Below are positions 44,878 through 56,043 of a DNA stretch of 64,000 bases, one piece after another (position 1 is the first letter of the stretch; each line of letters opens with the position of its first letter). A program made the translations under genes and the position numbers. The stretch is from the NCBI GenBank assembly GCA_003013855.2, contig ML058492.1, forward strand, positions 3,627,365 to 3,691,364, given 5' to 3'. The notes beneath the pieces are model-generated. The model had not been told where the DNA came from, ran no database searches, and saw only the letters and a program-made list of their open reading frames with translations. The stretch comes from Liriodendron chinense. Taxonomy: Eukaryota > Streptophyta > Magnoliopsida > Magnoliales > Magnoliaceae.

Positions 44878-46239
44878 TCTTCTGTTACTTCGACGGACCC
44901 CCTATAAGACCTAAAATGCTGCCGAAATTATCTTTTGAAGTTCATTTCATGCTATACATTAACCATATCTTATTGAAGAACCAATGGATGTATTTAAAGG
45001 AATGTACAAGAACTCATATTAATAAAATGGTTGATGATGAATGCCTTCTACTCGATTCCCTCTTGTTATCTATCAGAATGTGAATATGACGACCAACCAA
45101 ACTACATTTTCACTTAACAAAATGGCGACTTTGCTGGGGAATGAACTCAAAATCTCTGTTTGGAACATGTGCACCCTGATATTAACATTGGAATGAATGG
45201 GAGACATTTATCATTAGCAGGCGCTGTAAAAACGCTAAAATGGCGACTCTCAACAGGAACATTATGCCTTTCATCTTTAAAATAAGATATGACCTGGATC
45301 AGTTAAGAGGACTGATTTCAGCATGTTTTAATGTCAAGTACTTTGCTTTCGTGCAATCGTTATGGCTTCTTCCGTGCTAACGTAATCGTCTGCTTTAAAT
45401 TAAGTGGGTTCACCATCACCTATGCTGACAAAATTGAAATATCATTTGGGAAAACATTGAAGAAAGATACTCTGGCCTATAATTTTGTTAAATAATCGGA
45501 GGAGGTTGTGGGAGTAGTTTCCACTTCACTCGTGGCATAGGAGAACATAAGGGAATGGACCTTGGTGACTTGGAGGAATCGATCTCCGCCTGCTAAATGT
45601 CTAGTTCCATTGAAGACATTAAGGGAATCGGTTATGCGAAATGCTGCAAGACACAATCCTGCCCTAGCTCCACCCCCATTCTATCTAGGAAGAATTGAAA
45701 CCGTATTCGCCCCTAAGGATTTCCCAACGCTTTCAACTATGTCAAAGACTTGGAAAGGAAAGGGGAAAGCAGTCATGATATGTGAACCTACCTATGTAAA
45801 GTCATCGGTGACAAATTCAAAAAAAGTATCCACACCAAACATAGTACGGTCTGAATCGGCTAGTTCACCAAGGCAACAGTGCGCTAGCTTTGGATCAAGC
45901 AGTGGATCATTCTTTGCAATGTCACCGATTACAATTTCGTCTGTTCCATCAAAATCAGGCTGACCAATGGGCAAAGAAGCGACTATATTCGTAGATGGAA
46001 CCCATTAGGTTAATCCACTCTCAATGGATGAACGTTTTACCGAAATGGCATACACACATGCTCTCTTGATGGAAGAATGTAGGAACCTCCAAGAGGCTTT
46101 AATCACAATGACACAAAATGTGGCCTAAGTTCATATGCCCCGATGATGGCTACTACGAACAATCATGGGTACCCACAGAAGGATCATAGTCGTGAAGATT
46201 TGGGTCTTATGGATATGCACCTGCGGTTTCTCAAACAGT
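44878..46239 (+). mobile_element. Remnant of a plus-strand Tat-type element
   Basis: LTR end TTAACA (45119), primer site TGGCGACTTTGCTGGGGA (45123-45140), a second TGGCGACTCTCAAC motif at 45232, and a gag-like frame at 45562-45963 whose FPTLSTMSKTWKGKGKAVM resembles the FPPLPKT part of the other Tat gag. It is cut at 46239 by the gag-only element. The LTR start is not identified. Confidence 0.65.
45562..45963 (+). pseudogene. Tat-type gag N-terminal fragment
   Basis: 133 codons, basic and Ser/Pro-rich, with RNAARHNPALAPPPFYLGR and FAPKDFPTL. Reading is interrupted before and after by stops. Assigned by position after the primer site and weak resemblance to the gag N-terminus at 22294-21596. 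Confidence 0.5.
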
Positions 46240-48224
46240 TGTTAGTGCACTTTTCTGTGGTATACTAGTGCACCTTGTTTGTCAATTACTTAGGTCAGTA
46301 GGTCTAGTGTCGGTTGAGCTTAATGAAGACGAAGACCGAAGACTCAAGTGGCCCGGCTGCATCAAGAAAGAAGAAACAGGTAAATGTGATGCCTTGGTGT
46401 GCCTTGCCTTGACCAAAACCTAACCCATAACCTCTTAGATGACTTGCACCACCTAGGTATACCTTTAGTCATCATCATTAGTCTTAGAACTCCATGAAAA
46501 ATATGATAAATTAGACTAATTAAAGAGGTGGAAGCTGCTGCAATAAAAAAGGCTCAAACAGCAGTTTCCGATAGGACTCCGATCAATCGGACAAGTGCTC
46601 CGATAGGACTCCGATCGATCGGACAGAAATTCCGATCAATCGGAAATTGTCCCAGAAAAAATTGAAAACTCACTGGACATATTTCCGATCAATCGGACAG
46701 TCTTCCGATCCATAGGAAAGGGCCGTCCGATCAATCGGACAGTGTTCCGATCAATCGAAATTTCTTCCAGAGACTTCTCTGGATGAATTTCTGATCAATC
46801 GGACTGGGCTCCGATCAATCGGACACTTTTTCCGATCAATCAGAGATGCACGAATCTGCCCATTTTTTGACCGTTGGAAGAAAATCTATTTAAAAGGGGG
46901 ATTCATTTTTTAAGCTAAGAGAGGCGATTTTGAGGAGATAGAAGTCACCATTGCTAGAGATCATTAGAGGCTCTATCCTAAACCTAAAGCAAGTCATTCT
47001 CCTTGTGTTTTCATCACAATCTTGGGCCATTCAATGGCATCTTGAGAATGGACTTGTTCCCTCTTGATTCCTAGGGTTTAGACACCTTGATGATAGTTAA
47101 ATCCTTTGTCTAAACACTACCTAGGAGTCCATTTAGGTGCATTCCTCTAGGAAACCCATTTCCTACCATTTGTAGAGGTTTCACCATTCCCTAGCACCTT
47201 GGGCATCTCCAATGGAGCATCACATGCAAGGTAGCTGATCTTGGAGCTGAAGCCTTGGCAAAGCAATGACGTCAAAGATCGGGGGAGCACAAGGGGAGCT
47301 GATTCAAGCACAGGAGAGTGAGAAGAAGCAACCCGAAGCGGCGCTGAACAAGGGGCTCAATCCGACGAGTAGGTTGTCTTGTTAAGAGTCCATCCACTCA
47401 ATTCCCTGTGGGAGTTGAGTGTAGAGTTTGTTTGACAAACTCGCCCCGGGGTCGTTAGCCGATCCTTGGCCTATTAGTTGGGCCTAAAATCTAGGGACGT
47501 CAGCCGTTCCTTGGCACGTTAGTCGGGCCTAAAACAAAGTCTCCAAGGGGGAGCCACCAACACAGGTGCAAACGTGTAGGTTGGGAGGAACCTGTAAACT
47601 CCCCGGTTGGGTGGATCCGAGTTAAAACACCTTGGTTGGGAGGAACCAGATTTAAACTCTCCAGTGAATGCCAGTGTGCTCAAAGGGGTTGAGTACTTGA
47701 ACCGGGAGTGGAGTAGACAAGTAGTCGAACCACTATACATCCTTGTGTTTGTGATTGATCTTGAGCACATTTCTCTTTAATGCATTGAGTTTAATTGGTT
47801 AATTATGAATGCTTAGTTAGGAATGTATGCTAGGCACTTGATAGGCACATCCACACTCACAAGATGTACTTTCACTACCTCAAGTAGACTTGAACTTCTT
47901 GATCCATCCTCACTCAAGTCTATTTGAGTAGCATAGATTAGGTTCTTCATTAGCTTAATCATTTAATTAATCTATACTTGTTTAGACGAGGTTGTTTATA
48001 GCTTTTATCATGTGCTAGTCTTTTGATTGGACCCACTTAGGCTTGGAAGCCAAAGTGTTATCGCTTACGTAGTTCAATTTGTTAAATTTGTTAAGTAGGC
48101 GAAAAGATATTAAATAGGTCCTAATCACCCCCGTCCTATAGGTTTGGCCATAATTCTAGTTGCTCTTTAAGCTTCCGCACGTGTATGCATAGGGTGTCGT
48201 GTTAGACTACCCGACGCAATTTCA
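46240..48224 (+). mobile_element. 5' LTR of the gag-only element
   Basis: Begins TGTTAGTGCAC and ends GACGCAATTTCA. The array of ten CCGATCAATCGG dyads (46579-46843) is followed by a TATA-like TATTTAAA (46888-46895). U5 contains the GGTTGGGAGGAACC and GTGGGTCC... blocks shared by the family. An antisense frame at 47519-47770 recurs in other copies but I regard it as chance. Confidence 0.92.
46579..46843 (+). repeat. Ten CCGATCAATCGG dyads at helical spacing
   Basis: Starts at 46579, 46611, 46632, 46685, 46705, 46727, 46747, 46791, 46811 and 46832; steps 32, 21, 53, 20, 22, 20, 44, 20 and 21 bp. All are close to whole multiples of 10.5 bp. One unit (46611) is the perfect palindrome CCGATCGATCGG. 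Confidence 0.95.
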
Positions 48225-48298
48225 TTTGGTATCAAAGCGGGTTGCTCTTCAAGGACGTAACTGTCTAGAGTAAGATCCGATACCGGAGCACTAGCATC
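48225..48298 (+). other. Primer site and leader of the gag-only element
   Basis: Primer site 48227-48238, then 60 bp leader to the gag ATG. The leader resembles that of the gag-less relative (7560-7730, minus strand). Confidence 0.8.
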
Positions 48299-49327
48299 AT
48301 GTCTAACCGAGATGGGAGTACCACCAACCGTCCACCTTTCTTTGACGGGTCCAACTATGCTTATTGGAAGGCGAGAATGAGAATTTTTCTCCAATCCATG
48401 GACCGTCCGGTGTGGCTTAGCACACAAACTGGATATACCTTGCCCACCGAGCAAGTGGAGGTTGATGGAAAAAATATTGTCATTCCCAAAGATGATTCCA
48501 AATGGGATGACATAGAGAGAGCTCAATACATGGCAAATGCCAAAGCTCTCAATGCGATTTGCTGTGCGGTTTCCCCGGAAGAATTTCAGCGCATTCTCAC
48601 ATGCATAACTGCGAAAGAAGCGTGGGATATACTTGAGGTTACCCACGAGGGAACTAGCACAGTAAGACGCTCGAAGCTTCAGCTCTTAACCACCAAATTT
48701 GAAAACATTAGGATGGAAGAGACTGAAACTTTCATGGAGTTTTATACTAAATTGTCAGATATTTGCAACTCCATGTTTGTCTTGGGGGATCGGGTTCCGG
48801 AAGGAAGGATTCGTAGAAAAATACTTAGGTCCCTCCCGGAAAGATTTGACTCCAAGATAGTTGCCTTAGAAGAGTGTAGAGACATAGATAACATGAAAGT
48901 AGAAGAACTCATAGGTTTCCTACAAACTCATGAACTACACTTTAAGGCCCCCTCTAGGAAGAAAAACATCGCCCTAAAATCCTCTCACAAACATAAGAAA
49001 ATAAAGAGTGAGTCGGAGGAAGATAGCGATGATGAGGATGATGAAGAAGAAAAATTAAACAAAAAATTCAAGAGATTCCTCAAATTTGATAGAGGGAATA
49101 GCCGTGACAAGAAGGACAAGAAGGGTGATAAACATAAAGGAAAATCATCCAAACCTTTATCCGTCCAATGTTACGGTTGCAGTCAACGTGGCCATATTGC
49201 CCCGGACTGTCCGAAAACGCCTAAACCAAAAGGTAAAAAGGCGATGGCTGCCACGTGGGATAATACGGAGGAGTCGGACTCCAAATCCGATGACTCTGCT
49301 AGTGATGGGACCAACATAATGATCTAG
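48299..49327 (+). CDS. Intact Ty1/copia-type Gag of the gag-only element
   Basis: 342 codons without interruption. The N-terminal half has copia gag (UBN2-type) signatures: FFDGSNYAYWKARMRIFLQS (about residues 14-33), ITAKEAWDILEVTHEGT, LLTTKFENIRMEETETF and ILRSLPERFDSKIVALEE. An acidic patch (SESEEDSDDEDDEEE) is followed by a Lys-rich stretch, then a single zinc knuckle CYGCSQRGHIAPDC (residues 291-304). Gag assembles the particle and binds element RNA via the knuckle. After the stop no protease motif follows. The frame being intact, with no pol in the element, suggests selection or very recent origin. Confidence 0.93.
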   Translation: MSNRDGSTTNRPPFFDGSNYAYWKARMRIFLQSMDRPVWLSTQTGYTLPTEQVEVDGKNIVIPKDDSKWDDIERAQYMANAKALNAICCAVSPEEFQRILTCITAKEAWDILEVTHEGTSTVRRSKLQLLTTKFENIRMEETETFMEFYTKLSDICNSMFVLGDRVPEGRIRRKILRSLPERFDSKIVALEECRDIDNMKVEELIGFLQTHELHFKAPSRKKNIALKSSHKHKKIKSESEEDSDDEDDEEEKLNKKFKRFLKFDRGNSRDKKDKKGDKHKGKSSKPLSVQCYGCSQRGHIAPDCPKTPKPKGKKAMAATWDNTEESDSKSDDSASDGTNIMI

Positions 49328-50220
49328 CTCTCTCGGCTTCCACCACTACCCCTCTTCCCGCTTATCTAAGAGGGGATCCCAACCGCTATCCCTTCTAGGA
49401 GTAGAAGGAGTTCCCAACCCCTCACCTCATGCTACATTTTATGAGGGTGTTGAGGAAATTAGTTACCCTTTGGCTTATTAAACTAAACATAGTTAGTGAG
49501 GGTAGCTAGAAATGCTTATATAGGTAAATCTGAGGATTTCAGCCTCATTTCTGTGTGTATGGGCAAATAAGAGGATTCAAGCCTCATTAGCCCAATTTTT
49601 TATAATTTAACCTTGCTTTTAATTAATATATTTGCTTGCTAGATTATTACCATGCTTAGATTAGCTAATCATCTTGAGTTTTATGCTTCATTGTATGCTA
49701 ACTTTGCTTAGTATTGGTCTTAATATACCAATAGGGGAGGTTGGTTGATTGGGCTATAAGCCCTTGAGCTTTAATGCTTAATGTATATCATAGATGACCA
49801 ATTATACATGATTAACTATACTTAGATAGTTACATTTTCTTGTTAATCATGTTCCTTAGCATGCTCCATGTTTTTATGATTCATGCACCCTATATTCTCT
49901 CTAGTTAGCATGCGCTTATAGTTATAACTGCGACATACTATTTTCTCTTACCTTAACCTTAATTGATATATCATTAAGGGGGAGAGAATAGTTTGTAAAT
50001 TGCTAACAAAAAGGGGGAGAAAGATCAAGTCCCACCAAAACTAGTTTGCTATGTTTTGTGATGCAGGGATTGACAGGTTATGGGGGAGCAAACTGAAGAG
50101 GAGCTGCTTAGATTAGGCATGTCAAGAGTCCTGTATTTCATTTTACATCAATGTAATCTCTTGTACATGTATTTGTTTTGGTAGGTTAGGTTTTTGTAAG
50201 TAATTGACAAAGGGGGAGAT
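49328..50220 (+). other. Non-coding 3' internal region of the gag-only element
   Basis: 893 bp with no open frame over 60 codons. It carries three further purine runs of polypurine-tract type (AAGGGGGAGAGAA at about 49977, AAAGGGGGAGAAAG at about 50010, TGGGGGAGC at 50080) before the real one at 50209-50220. Confidence 0.8.
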
Positions 50221-52224
50221 TGTCAGTGCACTTTTTTGTGGTATACTAGTGCACCTTGTTTGTCAATTACTTAGGTCAGTAGGTCTAGTGTCGGTTGAGC
50301 TTAATGAAGACGAAGACCGAAGACTCAAGTGGCCCGGCTGCATCAAGAAAGAAGAAACAGGTAAATGTGATGCCTTGGTGTGCCTTGCCTTGACCAAAAC
50401 CTAACCCATAACCTCTTAGATGACTTGCACCACCTAGGTATACCTTTAGTCATCATCATTAGTCTTAGAACTCCATGAAAAACATGATAAATTAGACTAA
50501 TTAAAGAGGTGGAAGCTGCTGCAATAAAAAAGGCTCAAACAGCAGTTTCCGATAGGACTCCGATCAATCGGACAAGTGCTCCGATAGGACTCCGATCGAT
50601 CGGACAGAAATTCCGATCAATCGGAAATTGTCCCAGAAAAAATTGAAAACTCACTGGAAATATTTTCGATCAATCGAACAGTCTTCCGATCCATAGGAAA
50701 GGGCCGTCCGATCAATCGGACAGTGTTCCGATCAATCGAAATTTCTTCCAGAGACTTCTCTGGATGGATTTCCGATCAATCGGACTTGTCTCCGATCAAT
50801 CGGACTGGGCTCCGATCAATCAGACACTTTTTTCGATCAATCGGAGATGCACGAATCTGCCCGTTTTTTGACCGTTGGAAGAAAATTTATTTAAAAGGGA
50901 GATTCGTTTTTTAAGTTAAGAGAGGGGATTTTGAGGAGATAGAAGCCACCATTGCTAGAGATCATTAGAGGCTCTATCCCAAACCTAAAGCAAGTCATTC
51001 TCCTTGTATTTTCATCACAAGCTTGGGCCATTCAATGGCATCTTGAGAATGGACTTGTTCCCTCTTGATTCCTAGGGTTTAGACACCTTGATGATAGTTA
51101 AATCCTTTGTCTAAACACTACCTAGGAGTCCATTTAGGTGCATTCCTCTAGGAAACCCATTTCCTACCATTTGTAGAGGTTTCACCATTCCCTAGCACCT
51201 TGGGCATCTCCAATGGAGCATCACATGCAAGGTAGCTGATCTTGGAGCTGAAGCCTTGGCAAAGCAACGGCGTCAAAGATCGGGGGAGCACAAGGGGAGC
51301 TAATTCAAGCACGGGAGAGCGAGAAGAAGCAACCCAAAGCGGCGCTGAACAAGGGGCTCAATCCGACAAGTAGGTTGTCTTGTTAAGAGTCCATCCACTC
51401 AATTCCCTGTGGGAGTTGAGTGTAGAGTTTGTTTGACAAACTCGCCCCGAGGTTGTCAGCCGATCCTTGGCCTATTAGTTGGGCCTAAAATCTAGGGACG
51501 TCAGCCATTCCTTGGCACGTTAGTCGGGCCTAAAACAAAGTCTCCAAGGGGGAGCCACCAACATAGGTGCAAACGTGTAGGTTGGGAGGAACCTGTAAAC
51601 TCCCCGGTTGGGTGGATCCGAGTTAAAACACCTTGGTTGGGAGGAACCAGATTTAAACTCCCCAGTGAATGCCGGTGTGCTCAAAGGGGTTGAGTACTTG
51701 AACCGGGAGTGGAGTAGACAACTAGTCGAACCACTATACATCCTTGTGTTTGTGATTGATCTTGAGCACATTTCTCTTTAATGCATTGAGTTTAATTAGT
51801 TAATTATGAATGCTTAGTTAGGAATGTATGCTAGGCACTTGATAGGCACATCCACACTCACAAGATGTACTTTCACTACCTCAAGTAGACTTGAACTTCT
51901 TGATCCATCCTCACTCAAGTCTATTTGAGTAGCATAGATTAGGTTCTTCATTAGCTTAATCATTTAATTAATCTATGCTTGTTTAGACTAGGTTGTTTAT
52001 AGCTTTTATCATGTGCTAGTCTTTTGATTGGACTCACTTAGGCTTTGAGCCAAAGTGTTATCGCTTACGTAGTTTAATTTGTTAAATTTGTTAAGTAGGC
52101 GAAAAGATATTAAATAGGTCCTAATCACCCCCCTCCTATAGGTTTAGCCATAATTCTAGTTGCTCTTTAAGCTTCCGCACGTGTATGCATAGGGTGTCGT
52201 GTTAGACTACCCGACGCAATTTCA
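50221..52224 (+). mobile_element. 3' LTR of the gag-only element
   Basis: Begins TGTCAGTGCAC and ends GACGCAATTTCA. It is 19 bp longer than the 5' LTR because the dyad array (50560-50844) has one additional 21-bp unit (near 50780). TATTTAAA at 50889. Few other differences were seen by eye. Confidence 0.92.
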
Positions 52225-52229
52225 ACAAT

Positions 52230-52760
52230 TATGTAAGAAGAAATATGGCAAATGATCGCGAAAACTATTCGTTTGAAAAGAGAAAGAGATCAGGGAACAT
52301 ATTTTGGTTTTAGACTCCATACCCTGCTATTAGGGCTCAGAAAATCAAAACAAAGTCCACGGACTCTAGGAAACACAACAAACAACTCAGAGACTCAGAT
52401 TTGAGTAAGAAAGATGGAAAAAAATAGAGGAAGGAGTCCAGTGTGGGCCCTGAGCGCACACCCCTTACTGCTGCATTTATAGACAACTTTCCCTTTTATT
52501 CCTTTGCTCACATCCGATGTGGGACTAACAAACCTCACCTTTCCAACTACCTGGGTTGAGTCAAACTTTAACTGAGTCAACACGAACCGAGCTTTGAGTT
52601 GAGCCGAATCGAGTTCGGTCCAGCTTGAACTCGACTTGGGTTTTTTTTTTTTTTTTTTTAACCACACATGCCTAGCTCAACTCGGTTTGAACTTAGCAAC
52701 AAGTCGAGTCGAGTTGATTTTTTATAGCCAAGTTGAGTCAAGTTGGCTAAGCTCGTGTCC
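52230..52760. repeat. Unassigned repeat-like sequence
   Basis: 52500-52530 has CCGATGTGGGACTAAC, a word often found in small plant LTR elements. 52555-52760 has GAGTCGAG/CTCGACTTG words in inverse orientation around a T run (52639-52656), as in the hAT MITE at 38058, but ends and target duplication are not clear. Confidence 0.35.
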
Positions 52761-54249
52761 AGATCTAATCGGCACCCATCTAAATGACATGGATTTGCAA
52801 ACATCAGTTTTATGCTTCTATAAGTGAGGTGTAGAGTACTGAAAATTTTCCCACAGTTGGTTTCTGAATTTACTGCAGTTTCCAAATGTTGCAATTCAAT
52901 CGCGAAGACTGTTTTCACAAGGAACACAAACATCAGATTTCTTAGTCAAATGTAGCTAACAAGGGGACATGCATTGTTATTAAGTCAAACATAGCTGACG
53001 TTAGGGGCAAGTATTGTAATTTGTAATAACTATAGTTTGACAATATACATTACAATGGATTATGGTAATCCACAAAACAAGCACGCCCTTGGTAGCTTTG
53101 AGATTATCATTTTGTCCAAACAATGGTTCTCACAACGTGATTGAGCCCACAAAACTATTTAGGTGTTCTATGTACCTGAATAGGTGCTTTAGACCATTTT
53201 GGTGCCCTTTTTTCATTTTATGGTTTGAGATAGAGGGCGTAAGATATTTGGGTTCTGTTGGCACTCGGTTATCGGCTAAATTTTTTGTCATGTGTGTTTG
53301 TGGGCGTACCAGAACATAATGTGTAGCTCGATTCCAACCAAACAACTTTAGCCCCAAGTGCCAAGATAGGCAGATATGTCATGTTTGACCATATATGACT
53401 GAGATTTGAGGACATCGGCCGCCTATTCAGCCACTTGCAATATGCTTATGTAAAAAGATCAGGTGATTATAGGAGGGTGGGGTTCATCCTCTTCAAATGG
53501 GTTGCGTCTTGTCTTTCCTAAGAAATGACTTTTTAGATAAATAAGAAGGAACTACTTATAGTCAGTCATGAGGAACATTAACTGTAAAACATTTCCTCTA
53601 AATGAGAACTGTTTATATTGAAATAACGTCGTCCAACATATGAGCGTAGACTTGGATTGCAGCTTAAGATGATCACTACTCCTAGATACTCGATTATGCT
53701 AAGGATAAGCTAAGAGATAAGTTTGATTTGGTTTGGTTGGTGTGAGACGACTTTCTCTGTTGATTTCTTTCACTATTTACAGATATTCCTAAAGAGAAAA
53801 TAAGCATATAGATCCTTTCTTAACTCATCTATTATTATGATTGTTAGCATCCTTTCGCTTTCGTAGACTCTTCTCTTCCTCAATTGTTTGCAAACCTCAT
53901 TATGGTTACACACGTCTCTTCATGACTATTCAGTGCCCCTAATCTTCTGGACTCTTCATCTTATCCTTGAATTGTTTGTACACCTTGCTTGACCATCTCA
54001 ACTTGCTCAACCGCTTCACCTTGCTCGGTGCGGCTGCATTGGCTTGGTCACTTTGAAACAACTCAACTGCTTCACCCTACTCAGTTGTTTCACCTTACCT
54101 ATGGTTGATTTCCAATGACATGTATCCTCTCTTCCGAGATTGGTCAGAAATAGGGTACAACAAGTTAAAGTCTTATATTAGCTACACTAGAGCCTTTCAA
54201 TCAAATGAATGGTCAATGGTTTGTCGATGCTGATTTTCTACTAAAGGCT
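52761..54249. other. No recognisable feature
   Basis: About 1.5 kb of AT-rich sequence. Short frames only; no transposon ends, no protein motif and no repeat found. Confidence 0.6.
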
Positions 54250-54708
54250 TTTGTAGGAACCTATGTGGGGCTTCCATGATGTTTGTGAGAAATCCACTCT
54301 ATCCTTCCGTTTTGTGAGCTTATTTTAGGACATTAGACCAAAAGTGAGTTAGATACAAGTCTCAAGTGGGCGACACTAGAAGGAAAAGTGGAGATTGAAC
54401 AACCTCATTGAAACATTTGTACAACTAGAAAAGTTTTGCATCAGGATAAGCTTTTTGTGTTTTCAGCTTATCCTAGTGGGAATGATCTTATAAACGGTTT
54501 AGATGGCATACAAACATTAAGGTGGAGTCCAGAAAAGTTTCAATGGTAGGCATTTCTTTCCCCAGTTTTCCTTCCGGTGTTGCCCACTTGATGAGTCTTG
54601 GTTCCGGCTCATTTTTTGTCAAATAAAAAAGATGAATGAATGGGGTGGATTTCTCCCAAACATCATAGTGGGCCCCACCTAACTTCCCAAAGCATGAACT
54701 TCCTGTGA
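54250..54708. mobile_element. Foldback element, diverged
   Basis: Left arm GTGGGGCTTCCATGATGTTTGTGAGAAATCC, right arm GGATTTCTCCCAAACATCATAGTGGGGCC-like inverse. Outer ends GTAGGAACC and GAACTTCCTG-like. It abuts the inverted-repeat element 54709-55449. Confidence 0.7.
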
Positions 54709-55449
54709 GGGCGCAACTTCGGTGAGACCCCGGAACCAATGAAGTGGGTGGGACCCTGACGTGTCGCTGCATTACTCGTCCAGCCAAGAAGCTCTGTGCT
54801 AACTTTCCGCACGTGAGAAAGCCAGCTCCCGTTAGTTACTAATGGACCGTCAGGCCGGGCTTTGGGGTCCCACGCTACCTCTCGTTCGTCATTCTCGGAG
54901 TCTCTTGCTCTCCCAGAAACCTCTCGCAAGTTATCCTCTTCTCTCTCTCGCCATCACTCTCTCTCCTTCTCAGTCTGATTGTGGCAGCAAGAGCACATTC
55001 GGCACAGATATTTTCTTTATTTTTTTTTTCAAATTGATTTATAGTTATGAATCACTTTTAAATGAAAAAAGGGTTTTGAAATTCCCATAATGATCTCAGC
55101 TACTCTCCTTTCTCACTCCCATATCAGTTTTGAGAATTGCAGGAATTTCGCGACCCGATCTGGCAGTGTTAAAAATCCAGGGCATCGCTTGCCCTAAAAT
55201 GGCAGAGAGATTTAAGAATCCGGGGCAGTTTGTAATGCTTGTAATGCAGATGGATCCGAAGAATTAGGGTTTTGTAAGGAATGGAGTTCACAGATGCTTG
55301 CAAGCAAACGGACGTTAGGAGCTAACACAGCTTGCCTTTCTCACGTGAGAATGCACGTGCACATGATTGATTAGTTGGGCGAATGGAAAGCTGCCACGTC
55401 AGGGTCCCACCCACTTAGCTGGTTCCGGGGTCTCACCTGAGTCGCGCCC
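54709..55449. mobile_element. Inverted-repeat element with unrelated interior (possible Pack-MULE)
   Basis: Ends GGGCGCAACTTCGGTGAGACC and the inverse GGGCGCGACTCAGGTGAGACC, continuing as CCCGGAACCA, AAGTGGGTGGGACCCTGACGTG and, further in, CTCACGTGAGAAAG in both arms. The arms are about 130 bp. The interior 54844-55310 is unlike the foldback family: a CT-rich stretch with open frame, a T-rich spacer, and AATTCGCGACCCGATCTGG-type sequence resembling a gene 5' region. No clear target duplication. Confidence 0.65.
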
Positions 55450-55469
55450 ATTTTGGCCACAAAGATATT

Positions 55470-55905
55470 CCTGTGCCCGGTGCTGTGTGGGGACCACAGG
55501 GATGTCTATTGTAAATCCACTCCGTTCATCTGTTTTGTAAGACCACAATAGGACGGGAATCTATAATTCAGGCAGATTCAAAATTCATGTGGGCCATACC
55601 ACAGGAAACAGCGGGGATTGATCGCCTGGGGTGACAGAAATTCTGCATCAGGATGATATTTGTGCCTAAAGTTTATCTGAAAGGTAATAACCATATAAAC
55701 GGTTATAAACATCGTGGTTAGCTCCACGAAGGTTTCAACGGTGGATGTTTTCATTCCTGCTTGTTTCGTTTGGTATGGCCCACCTGAGTTTTGATTCTGC
55801 CTGATTTGTAGACTCCCGTCCTACTGTGGTCTTTAAAAACAGATGGATGAAGTGGATTTGTCACGAACATCTCTGTGGGCCCACACAGCCCCGGGCACAT
55901 GTATA
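55470..55905. mobile_element. Foldback element
   Basis: Left arm GGGGACCACAGGGATGTCTATTG, AAATCCACTCCGTTCATCTG; right arm CAGATGGATGAAGTGGATTT, CATCTCTGTGGGCCC. Family centre ATATAAACGGTTATAAACATCG. Confidence 0.78.
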
Positions 55906-56043
55906 TCTCCATGCTCGGGGTCATAGGCAATCTGGCTCCCAATATTTTACGGTTGGGATCATCTTCACCAGAATAGATGCTATGCCTGCGGATGCACCGA
56001 ATATCCGTGCACTGGTGGCACATGGGAACGAATTAGCAGAAGG

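Larger units (their letters stand above)
46240..52224 (+). mobile_element. Complete gag-only LTR retrotransposon (TR-GAG-like)
   Basis: 5' LTR 46240-48224, 3' LTR 50221-52224, internal region 1996 bp. Flanks ACAGT (46235-46239) and ACAAT (52225-52229) are a target duplication with one change. Primer site TGGTATCAAAGC (48227-48238; initiator tRNA-Met type, one mismatch), intact gag 48299-49327, polypurine tract AAAGGGGGAGAT (50209-50220). No protease, integrase, RT or RNase H. The LTRs are nearly identical by eye, so the insertion is young; its enzymes must have come from another element. Confidence 0.93.

Noticed and set aside
47519..47770. Antisense frame of 83-89 codons conserved in three LTRs (5071, 47519, 51520)
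   Set aside because: Conserved because the LTRs are close relatives; the more distant LTRs at 577 and 57882 do not keep it, and no motif is visible.
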